Shown in pieces: positions 40,943-48,654 of a stretch of DNA of 64,000 nt. This stretch comes from Streptomyces flavofungini (GTDB lineage: Bacteria > Actinomycetota > Actinomycetes > Streptomycetales > Streptomycetaceae), in NCBI RefSeq assembly GCF_014650815.1, contig NZ_BMVR01000008.1:248001-312000 (forward strand), given 5' to 3'. How positions within the stretch are numbered: position 1 is the stretch's first letter; each line of letters starts with the position of its first letter. A program made the position numbers and the translations under genes. The notes below the pieces were generated by a model that worked only from the letters and a program-made list of their open reading frames with translations, ran no database searches and had not been told where the DNA came from.

Positions 40943-41509
40943 ATGCAGAGCGCGCAAGAACCGGGGCCAGGAACAGGGCCGGGGCCAGGAACAGGACCAC
41001 GGCCGGGGCCGGGGCCAGGGCCGAGGAAGGCGACGGCCGGTCCCGCCCTTCCCCTCACCCCCGTCGAGATCCGGATCGTGGGGCTCGTGCCCCTGCTCGA
41101 GCCGTACTTCCGGGGCGCGGCGGTGAGCGCGCTGATGCCGGAGCCGCTGCGCGAGGCGATGGAGAGCCATGGGCTGACGCCGCGTCATGGCGCGGTGCTG
41201 CCCCAGCTCCTGGCGGCCGACGAACCGTTGACCGTCAGCGGTATCGCGGGCCGGCTCCAGGTGTCCCTGCCGACGGCGAGCGAACTGGTCGGGGGCCTGG
41301 CGCGGGCGGGCATCGTCACGCGCACCCCGGACGAGACGAACCGCCGCCGGGTGCTCGTGTCCCTCGCCGAGGAGTACCGCCCGCTGCTCGAGTCGTTCGT
41401 CGCCCGCCGGGGCGAGCCGCTGCTTCGCGCCCTCGCGGGGCTCCCGGCGGAGCAGCGGGAGGGGTTCATGGCGGGGCTGCGGGCGTGGGTGCGCGAGGTG
41501 CAGCAGTAG
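40943..41509 (+). CDS. MarR-family transcriptional regulator
   Basis: Regulator of 188 residues. A Pro-Gly repeat leader (GPGTGPGPGTGPRPGPGPGP) precedes a standard MarR winged helix: HGLTPRHGAVLPQLLAADEP, LTVSGIAGRLQVSLPTASEL as recognition HTH, and GIVTRTPDETNRRRVLVSLA as the wing. ATG 40943 places the operators 17-48 bases upstream. It most likely represses itself and the questin-oxidase-like gene in response to an aromatic ligand. Confidence 0.92.
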   Translation: MQSAQEPGPGTGPGPGTGPRPGPGPGPRKATAGPALPLTPVEIRIVGLVPLLEPYFRGAAVSALMPEPLREAMESHGLTPRHGAVLPQLLAADEPLTVSGIAGRLQVSLPTASELVGGLARAGIVTRTPDETNRRRVLVSLAEEYRPLLESFVARRGEPLLRALAGLPAEQREGFMAGLRAWVREVQQ

Positions 41510-41609
41510 CGGCGGGGAACCGTTTGTGCCGCGCGCACGTCGCACAGACGCAAGCCGGTCTTCCGTACGCGGGAAGGCCTCCGTACGTCACCTGGCACGA
41601 AGGAACGAC

Positions 41610-41918
41610 ATGACTCTCCGCCCGGCCCGCAAGCTCGCCGTCACCGCCGCCGCCTCCGCCGCGCTGCTCACGGGGCTCCTCACCTGGCAGGCAGCGGCCG
41701 CGGACACGGGCTCGGACGGCAGCGGCCGGGAGTCACGCCCGGGGGCTGCGGTGTCGGACACGGCAACCGGCAAGGAGTCCCGCGCGACGCCCGGCAAGGG
41801 GTCGGACACCGTGAGCAGCAAGGAGGTCGAGCACAGCGGGACCTCCGCGGCGGACTACTGGACGCCGGAGCGCATGCGGAAGGTCCAGCCCGCACCGATG
41901 CCGGTGGTTGAGCGCTGA
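41610..41918 (+). CDS. Short secreted protein, possible truncated protease
   Basis: Secreted protein of 102 residues: signal peptide MTLRPARKLAVTAAASAALL ending near AAAADTG, a Ser/Gly/Thr-rich linker, and the C-terminal DYWTPERMRKVQPAPMPVVE. The YWTPERM element occurs, in my recollection, in the leader region just before the catalytic domain of secreted Streptomyces serine proteases. Here the frame stops right after it and 27-bp tandem repeats follow, so this may be the remnant of such a protease. AAGGA precedes the ATG. Confidence 0.7.
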   Translation: MTLRPARKLAVTAAASAALLTGLLTWQAAAADTGSDGSGRESRPGAAVSDTATGKESRATPGKGSDTVSSKEVEHSGTSAADYWTPERMRKVQPAPMPVVER

Positions 41919-42009
41919 GCCCAGACAGCGACGGTCGCGCGCTGAGCCCAGACAGTGATGGTCGAGCGCTGAGCCCGGACGACGACGGTCGAGCGCTGAG
42001 CCCGGCGGA
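41910..42009. repeat. 27-bp tandem repeat, 3.7 units, at the stop codon of the secreted protein
   Basis: Units at 41910, 41937, 41964 and a partial one at 41991, each beginning GAGCGCTGAGCCC (second: GCGCGCTGAGCCC). The first contains the TGA stop. Units differ at a few bases. Confidence 0.9.
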
Positions 42010-42039
42010 CCGGGCCCGCGCTTCCCGATCTACCCGCCC

Positions 42040-43266
42040 TCACGCCCCCCGATAAGCCGCCGCCAGATGCCCCGCCAGCCGCGGCGAGGCGAACTCCGTG
42101 CCGCACACGAACCGCATCACCGGACCGTACGACGACCCGGCGAGCATGCCCGTGAAGTACAGACCGGGCACCGACGAGACATAGCCCGCGCCCAGCTTGG
42201 GCGTGCCGCGGCTGGTGGCGAGGCGGGCGCGCAGGCCGTGGCCGAGGAAGCTGAGGGCGGCCAGGTCCACGCGGTACCCCGTCGCGGCGATGACGTGGTC
42301 GGCCGCGAGCTCCCGGGCGCGGCCGCCGAGGGTCTCGACGCTGAGCACGGGGCGGCCGTCGCGCGTGCCCGCCGTCACGATGCGCCGCACCTCGCGGGCC
42401 TCGACCTTCCGCTCGAACCGCTCCCGCAGCCACCAGGCACCGAGCGGGCCGAGGACGCGGCGGGTGAGGTAATGCCGGGTGGCTGCCGGGAGGTGGCGGT
42501 ATCCCCCGGCGTAGTAGCTCAGCGCGTACAGCGACCAGGCGCGGCCGAAGGGGGACTCCGGGCGCAGCTTCGGCTGCTCCCAGGGCGGCCCGCCGAACGC
42601 CACCGAGCGCCGCCCGCGCGCCACCACCCGCACCCGCGCGCCCGCCTCCGCGGCGAGCACCGCCGTTTCCAGGGCGGACTGCCCGGCGCCGACGACGAGC
42701 AGGTCCTGGCCCGCGTACCGCGAGAGGTCGTGGTGCTGGGCGCTGTGCGAGACGGGGCCCGCGGGCGAGGGGCCGTCCGGCGCGGCCGCGGCCAGCTCGG
42801 ACGGCAGCCGCGACAGGCCGGACAGGCCAGTGGCGACGACGACCGCGCGGGCGGCGAACTGCTCCCCGGAGTCCAGCTTCAGCTCGAAGCCCCCGGCAGG
42901 ACGGGGGTCGACGGACATCACCCGCACCCGCTCCAGGTCGGGCACGAGCTTCTCCTGGAACCACTGCCCGTACCCGACGAACGTCTCGACGGGGATGATG
43001 TCCTCGTCCGTGACCAGCGGGGACAGGCCCTCCGCGGCGCAGTAGTCGACGAGAGTGTGGCCGCGCTGCGGGGCGTCTATGGTCGACGCCGCGGGGGTCG
43101 ACTTGAGGAACATGCCCGCGGGCATGTGCGCCTGCCAGCTCACCATCGGCTCGCCGAACACGCGCACCGGGATGCCCCGGGCCCGCAGGTGCGCCGCTGT
43201 GGACAGGCCGTAGGGGCCCGCTCCGATGACGACGACTGGTTGCGCTGATTGGACTGGTTGATTCAC
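42040..43266 (-). CDS. FAD-dependent monooxygenase-like oxidoreductase
   Basis: Flavoprotein of 408 residues with two Rossmann sites: VVVIGAGPYGLSTAAHLRAR for FAD at the N-terminus and LLVVGAGQSALETAVLAAEA for NADPH mid-protein, plus DHVIAATGYRVDLAALSFL near the end. This layout is that of class B flavin monooxygenases and N-hydroxylases. GTG 43266 follows GGGGAGGG. Its start lies 52 bases after the stop of the ATP-grasp gene upstream, so the two are probably one operon. Substrate unknown. Confidence 0.9.
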   Translation of the reverse strand: MNQPVQSAQPVVVIGAGPYGLSTAAHLRARGIPVRVFGEPMVSWQAHMPAGMFLKSTPAASTIDAPQRGHTLVDYCAAEGLSPLVTDEDIIPVETFVGYGQWFQEKLVPDLERVRVMSVDPRPAGGFELKLDSGEQFAARAVVVATGLSGLSRLPSELAAAAPDGPSPAGPVSHSAQHHDLSRYAGQDLLVVGAGQSALETAVLAAEAGARVRVVARGRRSVAFGGPPWEQPKLRPESPFGRAWSLYALSYYAGGYRHLPAATRHYLTRRVLGPLGAWWLRERFERKVEAREVRRIVTAGTRDGRPVLSVETLGGRARELAADHVIAATGYRVDLAALSFLGHGLRARLATSRGTPKLGAGYVSSVPGLYFTGMLAGSSYGPVMRFVCGTEFASPRLAGHLAAAYRGA

Positions 43267-43318
43267 GAAGTCCCTCCCCGGGACGTTGTGTGCGCCGTGC
43301 CGTCGCACGGGCGCACCG

Positions 43319-44593
43319 TCACTTCGTGGTCGTGCCGCCGCGGCGGTTGGTCCGCCACAGTTGGAACAGATGCTTCGCTCCTGGCCGTACGAAACGCGCA
43401 AGCATCGTGAAGACCGGCAGCATGTCGTCCGCCGCGAGCCACGCCAGCTCCGTGCCGCTGGCACGGGACGGGGCGTGCGGCGTCACATAGCCGCTGCGGC
43501 GGTAGGCGAGATAGGCGGGCAGGTCGATGTTCTCCACGACATAGCGGTGTCCCGCGCGCTGCTCCCCTTCGGGGACGGGACGGCCGGTCAGATGCAGGTG
43601 CATCGCCCGGACGACGTCGATCCCCGACTCGCTCTCGAAGAGGCGGAACTGGGCGCCCATGCGTGGGTTGAAGTCAAGCAGTTTGTACTGACCGTCGCGG
43701 CGGTCGAAGCGGAGGTCGAGGTCGATGATGCCGGTGAAGCCGATCTCTTTGATGAAACGCGCGGCGAGGTCCGCGAGTTCCGGGTTGTCGACGACGTACG
43801 CCATCGCCGTCATGCCCGCGTGCGGCGGCCAGGAGCGGACCTTCACGCCGGTGAACAGGGCGAGCGGGGTGGAGTCCGCGTCGAAGTAGGCGTGCACCAC
43901 CCAGTCCTCGGCCTGCTCGCGCGGCAGGTACTCCTGCAGGATCACGCCGGGCCGCTCGCCCCAGCCGGGGGCCAGCTTCAGCAGTCCTTCGGGGGTGTTG
44001 ATGCGGGTGGTGCCGTTCACGGCGGGCCGTTCGCGACGCTGGAACGCCTCCCTGTTCTTGGCGATGACCGGGAACCGGGCCGTCGCGGCGAACTTCTCTA
44101 CGTCCTCCTGACTCTGCGGGCACACCGACGCGGGCGACGCCAGACCGTGCTCCACACACAGCTCGTGCAGCCCCTGCTTGCTGGCGAGGCGCCGCGGCAG
44201 CGCGGGTACCACCGGCGGGAACAGGAACCCCCCGAAGTCCGCCTCCGCCAGCTCCCGCTGGTGCTCGGCGATCAGCACCGCCGCTTCCTCGTCCGTCGGG
44301 ATCAGCACCGTCGGCCTGCCGATCCGCCGTCCGATCCGCAGCAGCCCGTCCACCAGGTACGCCGGGTCCTCGATGCCGGTGGTCCGCCACGGGAACGCGC
44401 GCGTGAGGTAGCGGGACGCGGCGGCAGGCGTGTGCCGGTCCTCGGTGATCGCGTACATGGGGATGCCGAGCCGCCCCAGGCTGCGGATCGCCCCCACTCC
44501 ACCGTGGTGCAACGGGTAGTCGCCGAACTTCACGATGAGGCCGGGCACTTCGCGGTCTGGTCGTAAGCCCATGCCGCCCCTGGAAATGGTCAC
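43319..44593 (-). CDS. ATP-grasp carboxylate-amine ligase-like protein
   Basis: ATP-grasp enzyme of 424 residues. The N-terminal domain begins GLIVKFGDYPLHHGGVGAIR, followed by VLIPTDEEAAVLIAEHQREL. The ATP-binding core has RFPVIAKNREAFQR (Lys), VILQEYLPREQAEDW and the metal-binding FTGIIDLDLRFDRRDGQYKL with LDFNPRMGAQFRL. It would join an acid to an amine via an acyl phosphate. It is the first gene of the pair with the flavoprotein. GTG 44593 follows GGGGGGA; ATG 44572 is the other option. It is divergent from fumarylacetoacetase. Confidence 0.88.
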   Translation of the reverse strand: MTISRGGMGLRPDREVPGLIVKFGDYPLHHGGVGAIRSLGRLGIPMYAITEDRHTPAAASRYLTRAFPWRTTGIEDPAYLVDGLLRIGRRIGRPTVLIPTDEEAAVLIAEHQRELAEADFGGFLFPPVVPALPRRLASKQGLHELCVEHGLASPASVCPQSQEDVEKFAATARFPVIAKNREAFQRRERPAVNGTTRINTPEGLLKLAPGWGERPGVILQEYLPREQAEDWVVHAYFDADSTPLALFTGVKVRSWPPHAGMTAMAYVVDNPELADLAARFIKEIGFTGIIDLDLRFDRRDGQYKLLDFNPRMGAQFRLFESESGIDVVRAMHLHLTGRPVPEGEQRAGHRYVVENIDLPAYLAYRRSGYVTPHAPSRASGTELAWLAADDMLPVFTMLARFVRPGAKHLFQLWRTNRRGGTTTK

Positions 44594-44783
44594 GGGTCCC
44601 CCCACGCGTTCCCTGGCACCGAACCGGACCCACCCCTGTCCGTGTCCCCCAAAGGAAGCTATGCAGGAACTGACCATTCCACCCCCGGTTTATCCGGACA
44701 TTGCGAACTCTTTAGACACTGCCCCTGGAGAAGCTTCCGACGTAACGTGTGAGCACTCAGATTGGAAAGCGAGGCAGGAACGC

Positions 44784-46067
44784 ATGTCCGAGCAGAACCC
44801 GCTCGACCTCCCCGAGGGCGACCCCTTCGGCCCGCACAATCTTCCGTACGGGGTCTTCTCCCCGGCCGGGTCAGCCACCGACCCCGCGCCCGGGTCGGCG
44901 CCCGGTTCTGCCGCCGCCGACGGGCGCCGCGTCGGCGTCCGCCTCGGCTCGTACGTCCTGGACGCGGGCGCGGCAGGCGCCGCCCTCGGCTCGCCCTACG
45001 TCTCGCTGCTCGCCCAGCCCACCCTGGGCCCGCTGCTCGCCGCCGGCCGCCGGACCTGGAGCGACGTCCGCCGCGCCCTCACCGCCTGGGTGACGGTCCC
45101 CGCCCACCGCGACGTCGTCCGCCCGCTGCTCCACCCCCTCTCCGACGTCACCCTGCACCTGCCCTTCGAGGTCGCGGACTACGTCGACTTCTACGCCTCC
45201 GAGCACCACGCCTCGAACCTGGGCCGGATGTTCCGCCCGGACGCGCCCACCCCGCTCACCCCCAACTGGAAGCACCTGCCCATCGGTTACCACGGCCGGT
45301 CCGGCACCGTCGTGGTCTCCGGCACAGACGTGGTGCGCCCCACCGGCCAGCGCAAGGCGCCCGCCGACACCGCGCCCGTCTTCGGGCCCTCCACCAAGCT
45401 CGACATCGAGGCCGAGGTCGGCTTCGTCGTCGGCGCGCCCTCCACGCTGGGGACGCCCGTGCCCCTCACGGACTTCCGCGAGCACGTCTTCGGGCTCTGC
45501 CTCCTCAACGACTGGTCCGCCCGCGACCTCCAGGCCTGGGAGTACGTCCCCCTCGGCCCCTTCCTCGGCAAGTCCTTCGCCACCTCCGTGTCGGCCTGGA
45601 TCACGCCCCTGGAGGCCCTGGACGCCGCCCGCGTCGCGCCACCCGCGCGCACCGAGGCGCTGCTGCCCTACCTCGACGACTCCGCCGAGTCCGTCGCCGA
45701 CGAGCCCGGCGGCTACGACCTCCGCATCACCGTCTCCCTCAACGGTCACGTCATCTCCGAACCCCCCTTCTCCACCGTCTACTGGACCGCCGCACAGCAG
45801 CTCACCCACATGACCGTCAACGGTGCCTCCCTGCGCACCGGCGACCTCTACGGCTCCGGCACCGTCAGCGGACCCTCCCCCGACCAGTTCGGCTCCCTCA
45901 TCGAGCTGACCTGGAACGGGCGCGATCCCCTCGAACTTCCCGATGGCAAGCGCACGTTCCTCGAGGACGGCGACGTCGTCACGATGACCGCGTGGGCCCC
46001 CGGGCCGGGGGGAAGCCGGGTGGGCCTGGGCGAGGTCACGGGGCGGATCGCGGCTACGCGGGGCTGA
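44784..46067 (+). CDS. Fumarylacetoacetase
   Basis: Last enzyme of tyrosine/homogentisate degradation, splitting fumarylacetoacetate into fumarate and acetoacetate; 427 residues, like known bacterial and eukaryotic FAH. The N-terminal SH3-like domain is followed by the catalytic part: VDFYASEHHASNLGRMFRPD (metal Asp and catalytic His), LPIGYHGRSGTVVVSG, KLDIEAEVGFVVG and LLNDWSARDLQAWEYVPLGP. ATG 44784 follows GAGGCAGGA. Hydratase members of the same superfamily are about 280 residues, so the two-domain length supports the call. Confidence 0.95.
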   Translation: MSEQNPLDLPEGDPFGPHNLPYGVFSPAGSATDPAPGSAPGSAAADGRRVGVRLGSYVLDAGAAGAALGSPYVSLLAQPTLGPLLAAGRRTWSDVRRALTAWVTVPAHRDVVRPLLHPLSDVTLHLPFEVADYVDFYASEHHASNLGRMFRPDAPTPLTPNWKHLPIGYHGRSGTVVVSGTDVVRPTGQRKAPADTAPVFGPSTKLDIEAEVGFVVGAPSTLGTPVPLTDFREHVFGLCLLNDWSARDLQAWEYVPLGPFLGKSFATSVSAWITPLEALDAARVAPPARTEALLPYLDDSAESVADEPGGYDLRITVSLNGHVISEPPFSTVYWTAAQQLTHMTVNGASLRTGDLYGSGTVSGPSPDQFGSLIELTWNGRDPLELPDGKRTFLEDGDVVTMTAWAPGPGGSRVGLGEVTGRIAATRG

Positions 46068-46096
46068 GGCCCGGGGGCCTCTCGGGGCGCCCCAGA

Positions 46097-46302
46097 CCCG
46101 CCCCTTTCCCGAAACTGGGGCTCCGCCCCAGACCCCGCTCCTCAAACGCCGGAGGGGCTGAAAACTTGCCCGCACATTCTCAGCCCGTCGTGGGGGTCCC
46201 CCCTGCTCCTTAAGAGCTTGGGGGAGATTGAGGACGAGGCGCGAAGCGCCGATCAGCGGGGGCCCGGGGGCGCAGCCCCCGGTTTCGGGAAGGGGAGGGG
46301 CT
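46097..46302. repeat. Composite intergenic repeat element
   Basis: The 255-bp gap 46068-46322 is filled by repeats. An outer inverted repeat CCCCTTTCCCGAAAC / GTTTCGGGAAGGGG bounds about 200 bp. Inside are the hairpin TGGGGCTCCGCCCCA, the block TCAAACGCCGGAGGGGCTGA, copy B of the dispersed repeat (46178-46251, minus orientation) and the hairpin CCGGGGGCGCAGCCCCCGG. There is no gene. It separates convergent genes and probably stops transcription from both. Confidence 0.8.
46178..46251 (-). repeat. Dispersed Streptomyces intergenic repeat, copy B
   Basis: Reverse-strand match to 12526-12597: starts CGGCGCTTCGCGCCTCGTCC, has the same nested AGCTCTT-AGGAGC hairpin, and ends CACGACGGGCTGA. A handful of substitutions and small indels separate the copies. 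Confidence 0.85.
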
Positions 46303-46322
46303 GGGGAAAGCCCCGCCAGGGC

Positions 46323-48338
46323 CTACTCCCCCACCCCCGCCACCACCTCCAGCACCCCGTCCCCATACGTGGCCAACTTCTTCTCACCGACCCCGCCGAT
46401 ACCCCCCAGCTCCCCGACGGACGTCGGCCGCACCGACGCGATCTCCCGCAACGTCGCGTCATGGAAGATGACGTAGGCGGGCACCCCCAGCTCCCGAGCC
46501 TGCGCGGCCCGCCAGGCCCGCAGCGCCTCGAAGACGGCGACGGCCTCGGGGGCCAACTCGGCCACCGCGGCGGCGGCCCGCGCCTTGCGCTCCCCCTTGG
46601 ACCCCGAACGCGCCGCCGTGGCGGGCTTCTTGGGCTCCTTGCGCAGGGGTACCTCCCGCTGCCGGCCGAGCACGGCGCCGCTCGCCTCGGTCAGCACCAA
46701 CGTGCCGTACTCCCCCTCGACCGCGAGCAGCCCTTGCGCGAGCAACTGCCGGACGACGCCCCGCCATTCGCCCTCGGCGAGCTCCTCGCCGATGCCGAAG
46801 ACGGACAACTGGTCGTGGTCGAACTGGATGATCTTGGCGGTTCTGCGGCCCAGGAGGATGTCGATGATCTGGCCCGCGCCGAACTTCTGGCCGCGCTCCC
46901 GCTGCAGCCGCACGACGGTCGACAGGAGCTTCTGGGCGGCCACCGTGCCGTCCCAGGTCTCCGGTGGGGTGAGGCAGGTGTCGCAGTTCCCGCAGGACCG
47001 GGCGGTGGGGTCCTGGCCGAAGTAGGTCAGGAGCTGGGCGCGGCGGCACTGGGCGGTCTCGCACAGCGCCAGCATGGCGTCCAGGTGGGCGGCCGCCCGG
47101 CGCCGGAACGCCTCGTCGCCCTCGCTGCCCTGGATGAGCTTGCGCTGCTGGACGACGTCCTGGAGGCCGTACGCCATCCAGGCCGTCGAGGGCATGCCGT
47201 CGCGGCCCGCGCGGCCCGTCTCCTGGTAGTACCCCTCGACCGACTTGGGCAGGTCGAGGTGGGCGACGAAGCGGACGTCCGGCTTGTCGATGCCCATGCC
47301 GAAGGCGATCGTGGCGACCACCACCAGGCCGTCCTCGCGCAGGAACCGCGACTGGTGCAGCGCGCGCGTCCCGCCGTCCAGACCCGCGTGGTACGGCACC
47401 GCTTCGATGCCGTGGGCGCGGAGATACTCGGCGGTCCGCTCCACCGCGTTGCGCGAGAGGCAGTAGACGATGCCCGCGTCGCCCTCGTGCTCCTCCTTGA
47501 GGAAGGACAGGAGCTGCTTCTTCGGTTCGGCCTTCGGCACGATCCGGTACTGGATGTTCGGCCGGTCGAAGCTCGCCACGAAGTGCTTGGCGTCGGGCAT
47601 GGCCAGGCGCTGGGTGATCTCCCGGTGCGTGGCGTCCGTGGCCGTCGCGGTCAGGGCGATGCGGGGCACGTCCGGCCAGCGCTCGCCGAGGACGGACAGG
47701 GACAGATAGTCGGGGCGGAAGTCGTGGCCCCACTGGGCGACGCAGTGCGCCTCGTCGATGGCGAAGACGGAGATCTTGGCCCGGGAGAGCAGGCCGAGCG
47801 TGGCGTCCAGGCGCAGCCGCTCCGGTGCCAGGTAGAGCACGTCCAGCTCGCCCGCGAGCAGCTCGGCCTCCACCACCCGGCGCTCGTCGAAGTCCTGCGT
47901 CGAGTTCATGAACCCGGCCCGCACGCCGACGGCCCTGAGCGCGTCCACCTGGTCCTGCATCAGCGCGATGAGCGGGGAGACCACGACGCCGGTGCCGGGG
48001 CGCACCAGGGCCGGGATCTGATAGCAGAGGGACTTGCCGCCGCCGGTCGGCATGAGGACGACGGCGTCGCCGCCCGCGACCACATGGTCGATGATCGCTT
48101 CCTGCTCGCCACGGAAGGCGTCGTACCCGAAGACGCGGTGCAGCGTCTCCAGGGCGTTGCCCGAGGCGCTCGCGGCCGCGCCCACGCCCGCGCTCGCGCC
48201 CGGTCCGGCACCCAGGTGCGCGTCCGCGAACGGGTCCTCACCCGGGTCGCCGAAGGGGTCCTCCTCCGGGTCCCCGAAGGGGTCGTCGAACGGGTCCGGC
48301 TCCGCGAACCGACTCGCGCCCTCGTCCATCTCTGTCAT
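46323..48338 (-). CDS. recQ: RecQ-family ATP-dependent DNA helicase
   Basis: 3'-5' DNA helicase of 671 residues. After an acidic leader with repeated DPFGDPE-type units come Walker A (LMPTGGGKSLCYQIPALV), the DEAH box (FAIDEAHCVAQWGHDFRPDY), ATIAFGMGIDKPDVRFVAHL and the arginine finger in YYQETGRAGRDG. The RQC zinc site is CETAQCRRAQLLTYF with CGNCDTC, then an RQC winged helix, and a C-terminal HRDC domain (AWRAAQARELGVPAYVIFHD). ATG 48338 is preferred because the frame upstream lacks family sequence. The RQC and HRDC domains make this a full RecQ rather than a short helicase. Confidence 0.94.
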   Translation of the reverse strand: MTEMDEGASRFAEPDPFDDPFGDPEEDPFGDPGEDPFADAHLGAGPGASAGVGAAASASGNALETLHRVFGYDAFRGEQEAIIDHVVAGGDAVVLMPTGGGKSLCYQIPALVRPGTGVVVSPLIALMQDQVDALRAVGVRAGFMNSTQDFDERRVVEAELLAGELDVLYLAPERLRLDATLGLLSRAKISVFAIDEAHCVAQWGHDFRPDYLSLSVLGERWPDVPRIALTATATDATHREITQRLAMPDAKHFVASFDRPNIQYRIVPKAEPKKQLLSFLKEEHEGDAGIVYCLSRNAVERTAEYLRAHGIEAVPYHAGLDGGTRALHQSRFLREDGLVVVATIAFGMGIDKPDVRFVAHLDLPKSVEGYYQETGRAGRDGMPSTAWMAYGLQDVVQQRKLIQGSEGDEAFRRRAAAHLDAMLALCETAQCRRAQLLTYFGQDPTARSCGNCDTCLTPPETWDGTVAAQKLLSTVVRLQRERGQKFGAGQIIDILLGRRTAKIIQFDHDQLSVFGIGEELAEGEWRGVVRQLLAQGLLAVEGEYGTLVLTEASGAVLGRQREVPLRKEPKKPATAARSGSKGERKARAAAAVAELAPEAVAVFEALRAWRAAQARELGVPAYVIFHDATLREIASVRPTSVGELGGIGGVGEKKLATYGDGVLEVVAGVGE

Positions 48339-48443
48339 GCCACCGATCCCATACATCGCCCAGCCCCCGTACGTCACGCCTCGACCACCGCGTGCTTCCA
48401 CCACTGCGTCCACGATAGGGGTCCGCGCCGACAGCCCACGAAG

Positions 48444-48452
48444 TTATCCACA
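48444..48452 (+). other. DnaA-box-like 9-mer TTATCCACA
   Basis: Second exact copy of the 9-mer found at 9469, 106 bases upstream of the recQ start codon. The remaining 48339-48654 gap is C-rich and holds the nuo1 terminator; no gene. Confidence 0.35.
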
Positions 48453-48583
48453 GGCTCGCCCCCGCGGTGTGAAGAATTGGCCACCCCGCCGCCGCACCAC
48501 CTCCGCCACCCCGCCGCCGCGCCGCCCGGCTGCCCGCGACGCCCCGCCCGGCCCGCACCCCGCCCCAGGCCCCGCACACGCCA

Positions 48584-48620
48584 CCGCCCGGCCTCCCGCG
48601 AGCTGCGGGACACCGGGCGG
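48584..48620 (-). terminator. Terminator of the nuo1 operon
   Basis: Two-part hairpin CCGCCCGG-CCT-CCCGC-GAGCT-GCGGG-ACA-CCGGGCGG: 8-bp and 5-bp perfect stems around a 3x3 internal loop, starting 35 bases past the nuoN1 stop. Confidence 0.85.
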
Positions 48621-48654
48621 CACGTACACGAGGCAAGCGGAGCCGAAGCCCTGA

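Noticed and set aside
16876..46067. A secondary-metabolite gene cluster in the accessory region
   Set aside because: There is no PKS, NRPS, terpene cyclase or RiPP machinery; the enzymes are scattered on both strands with separate regulators.
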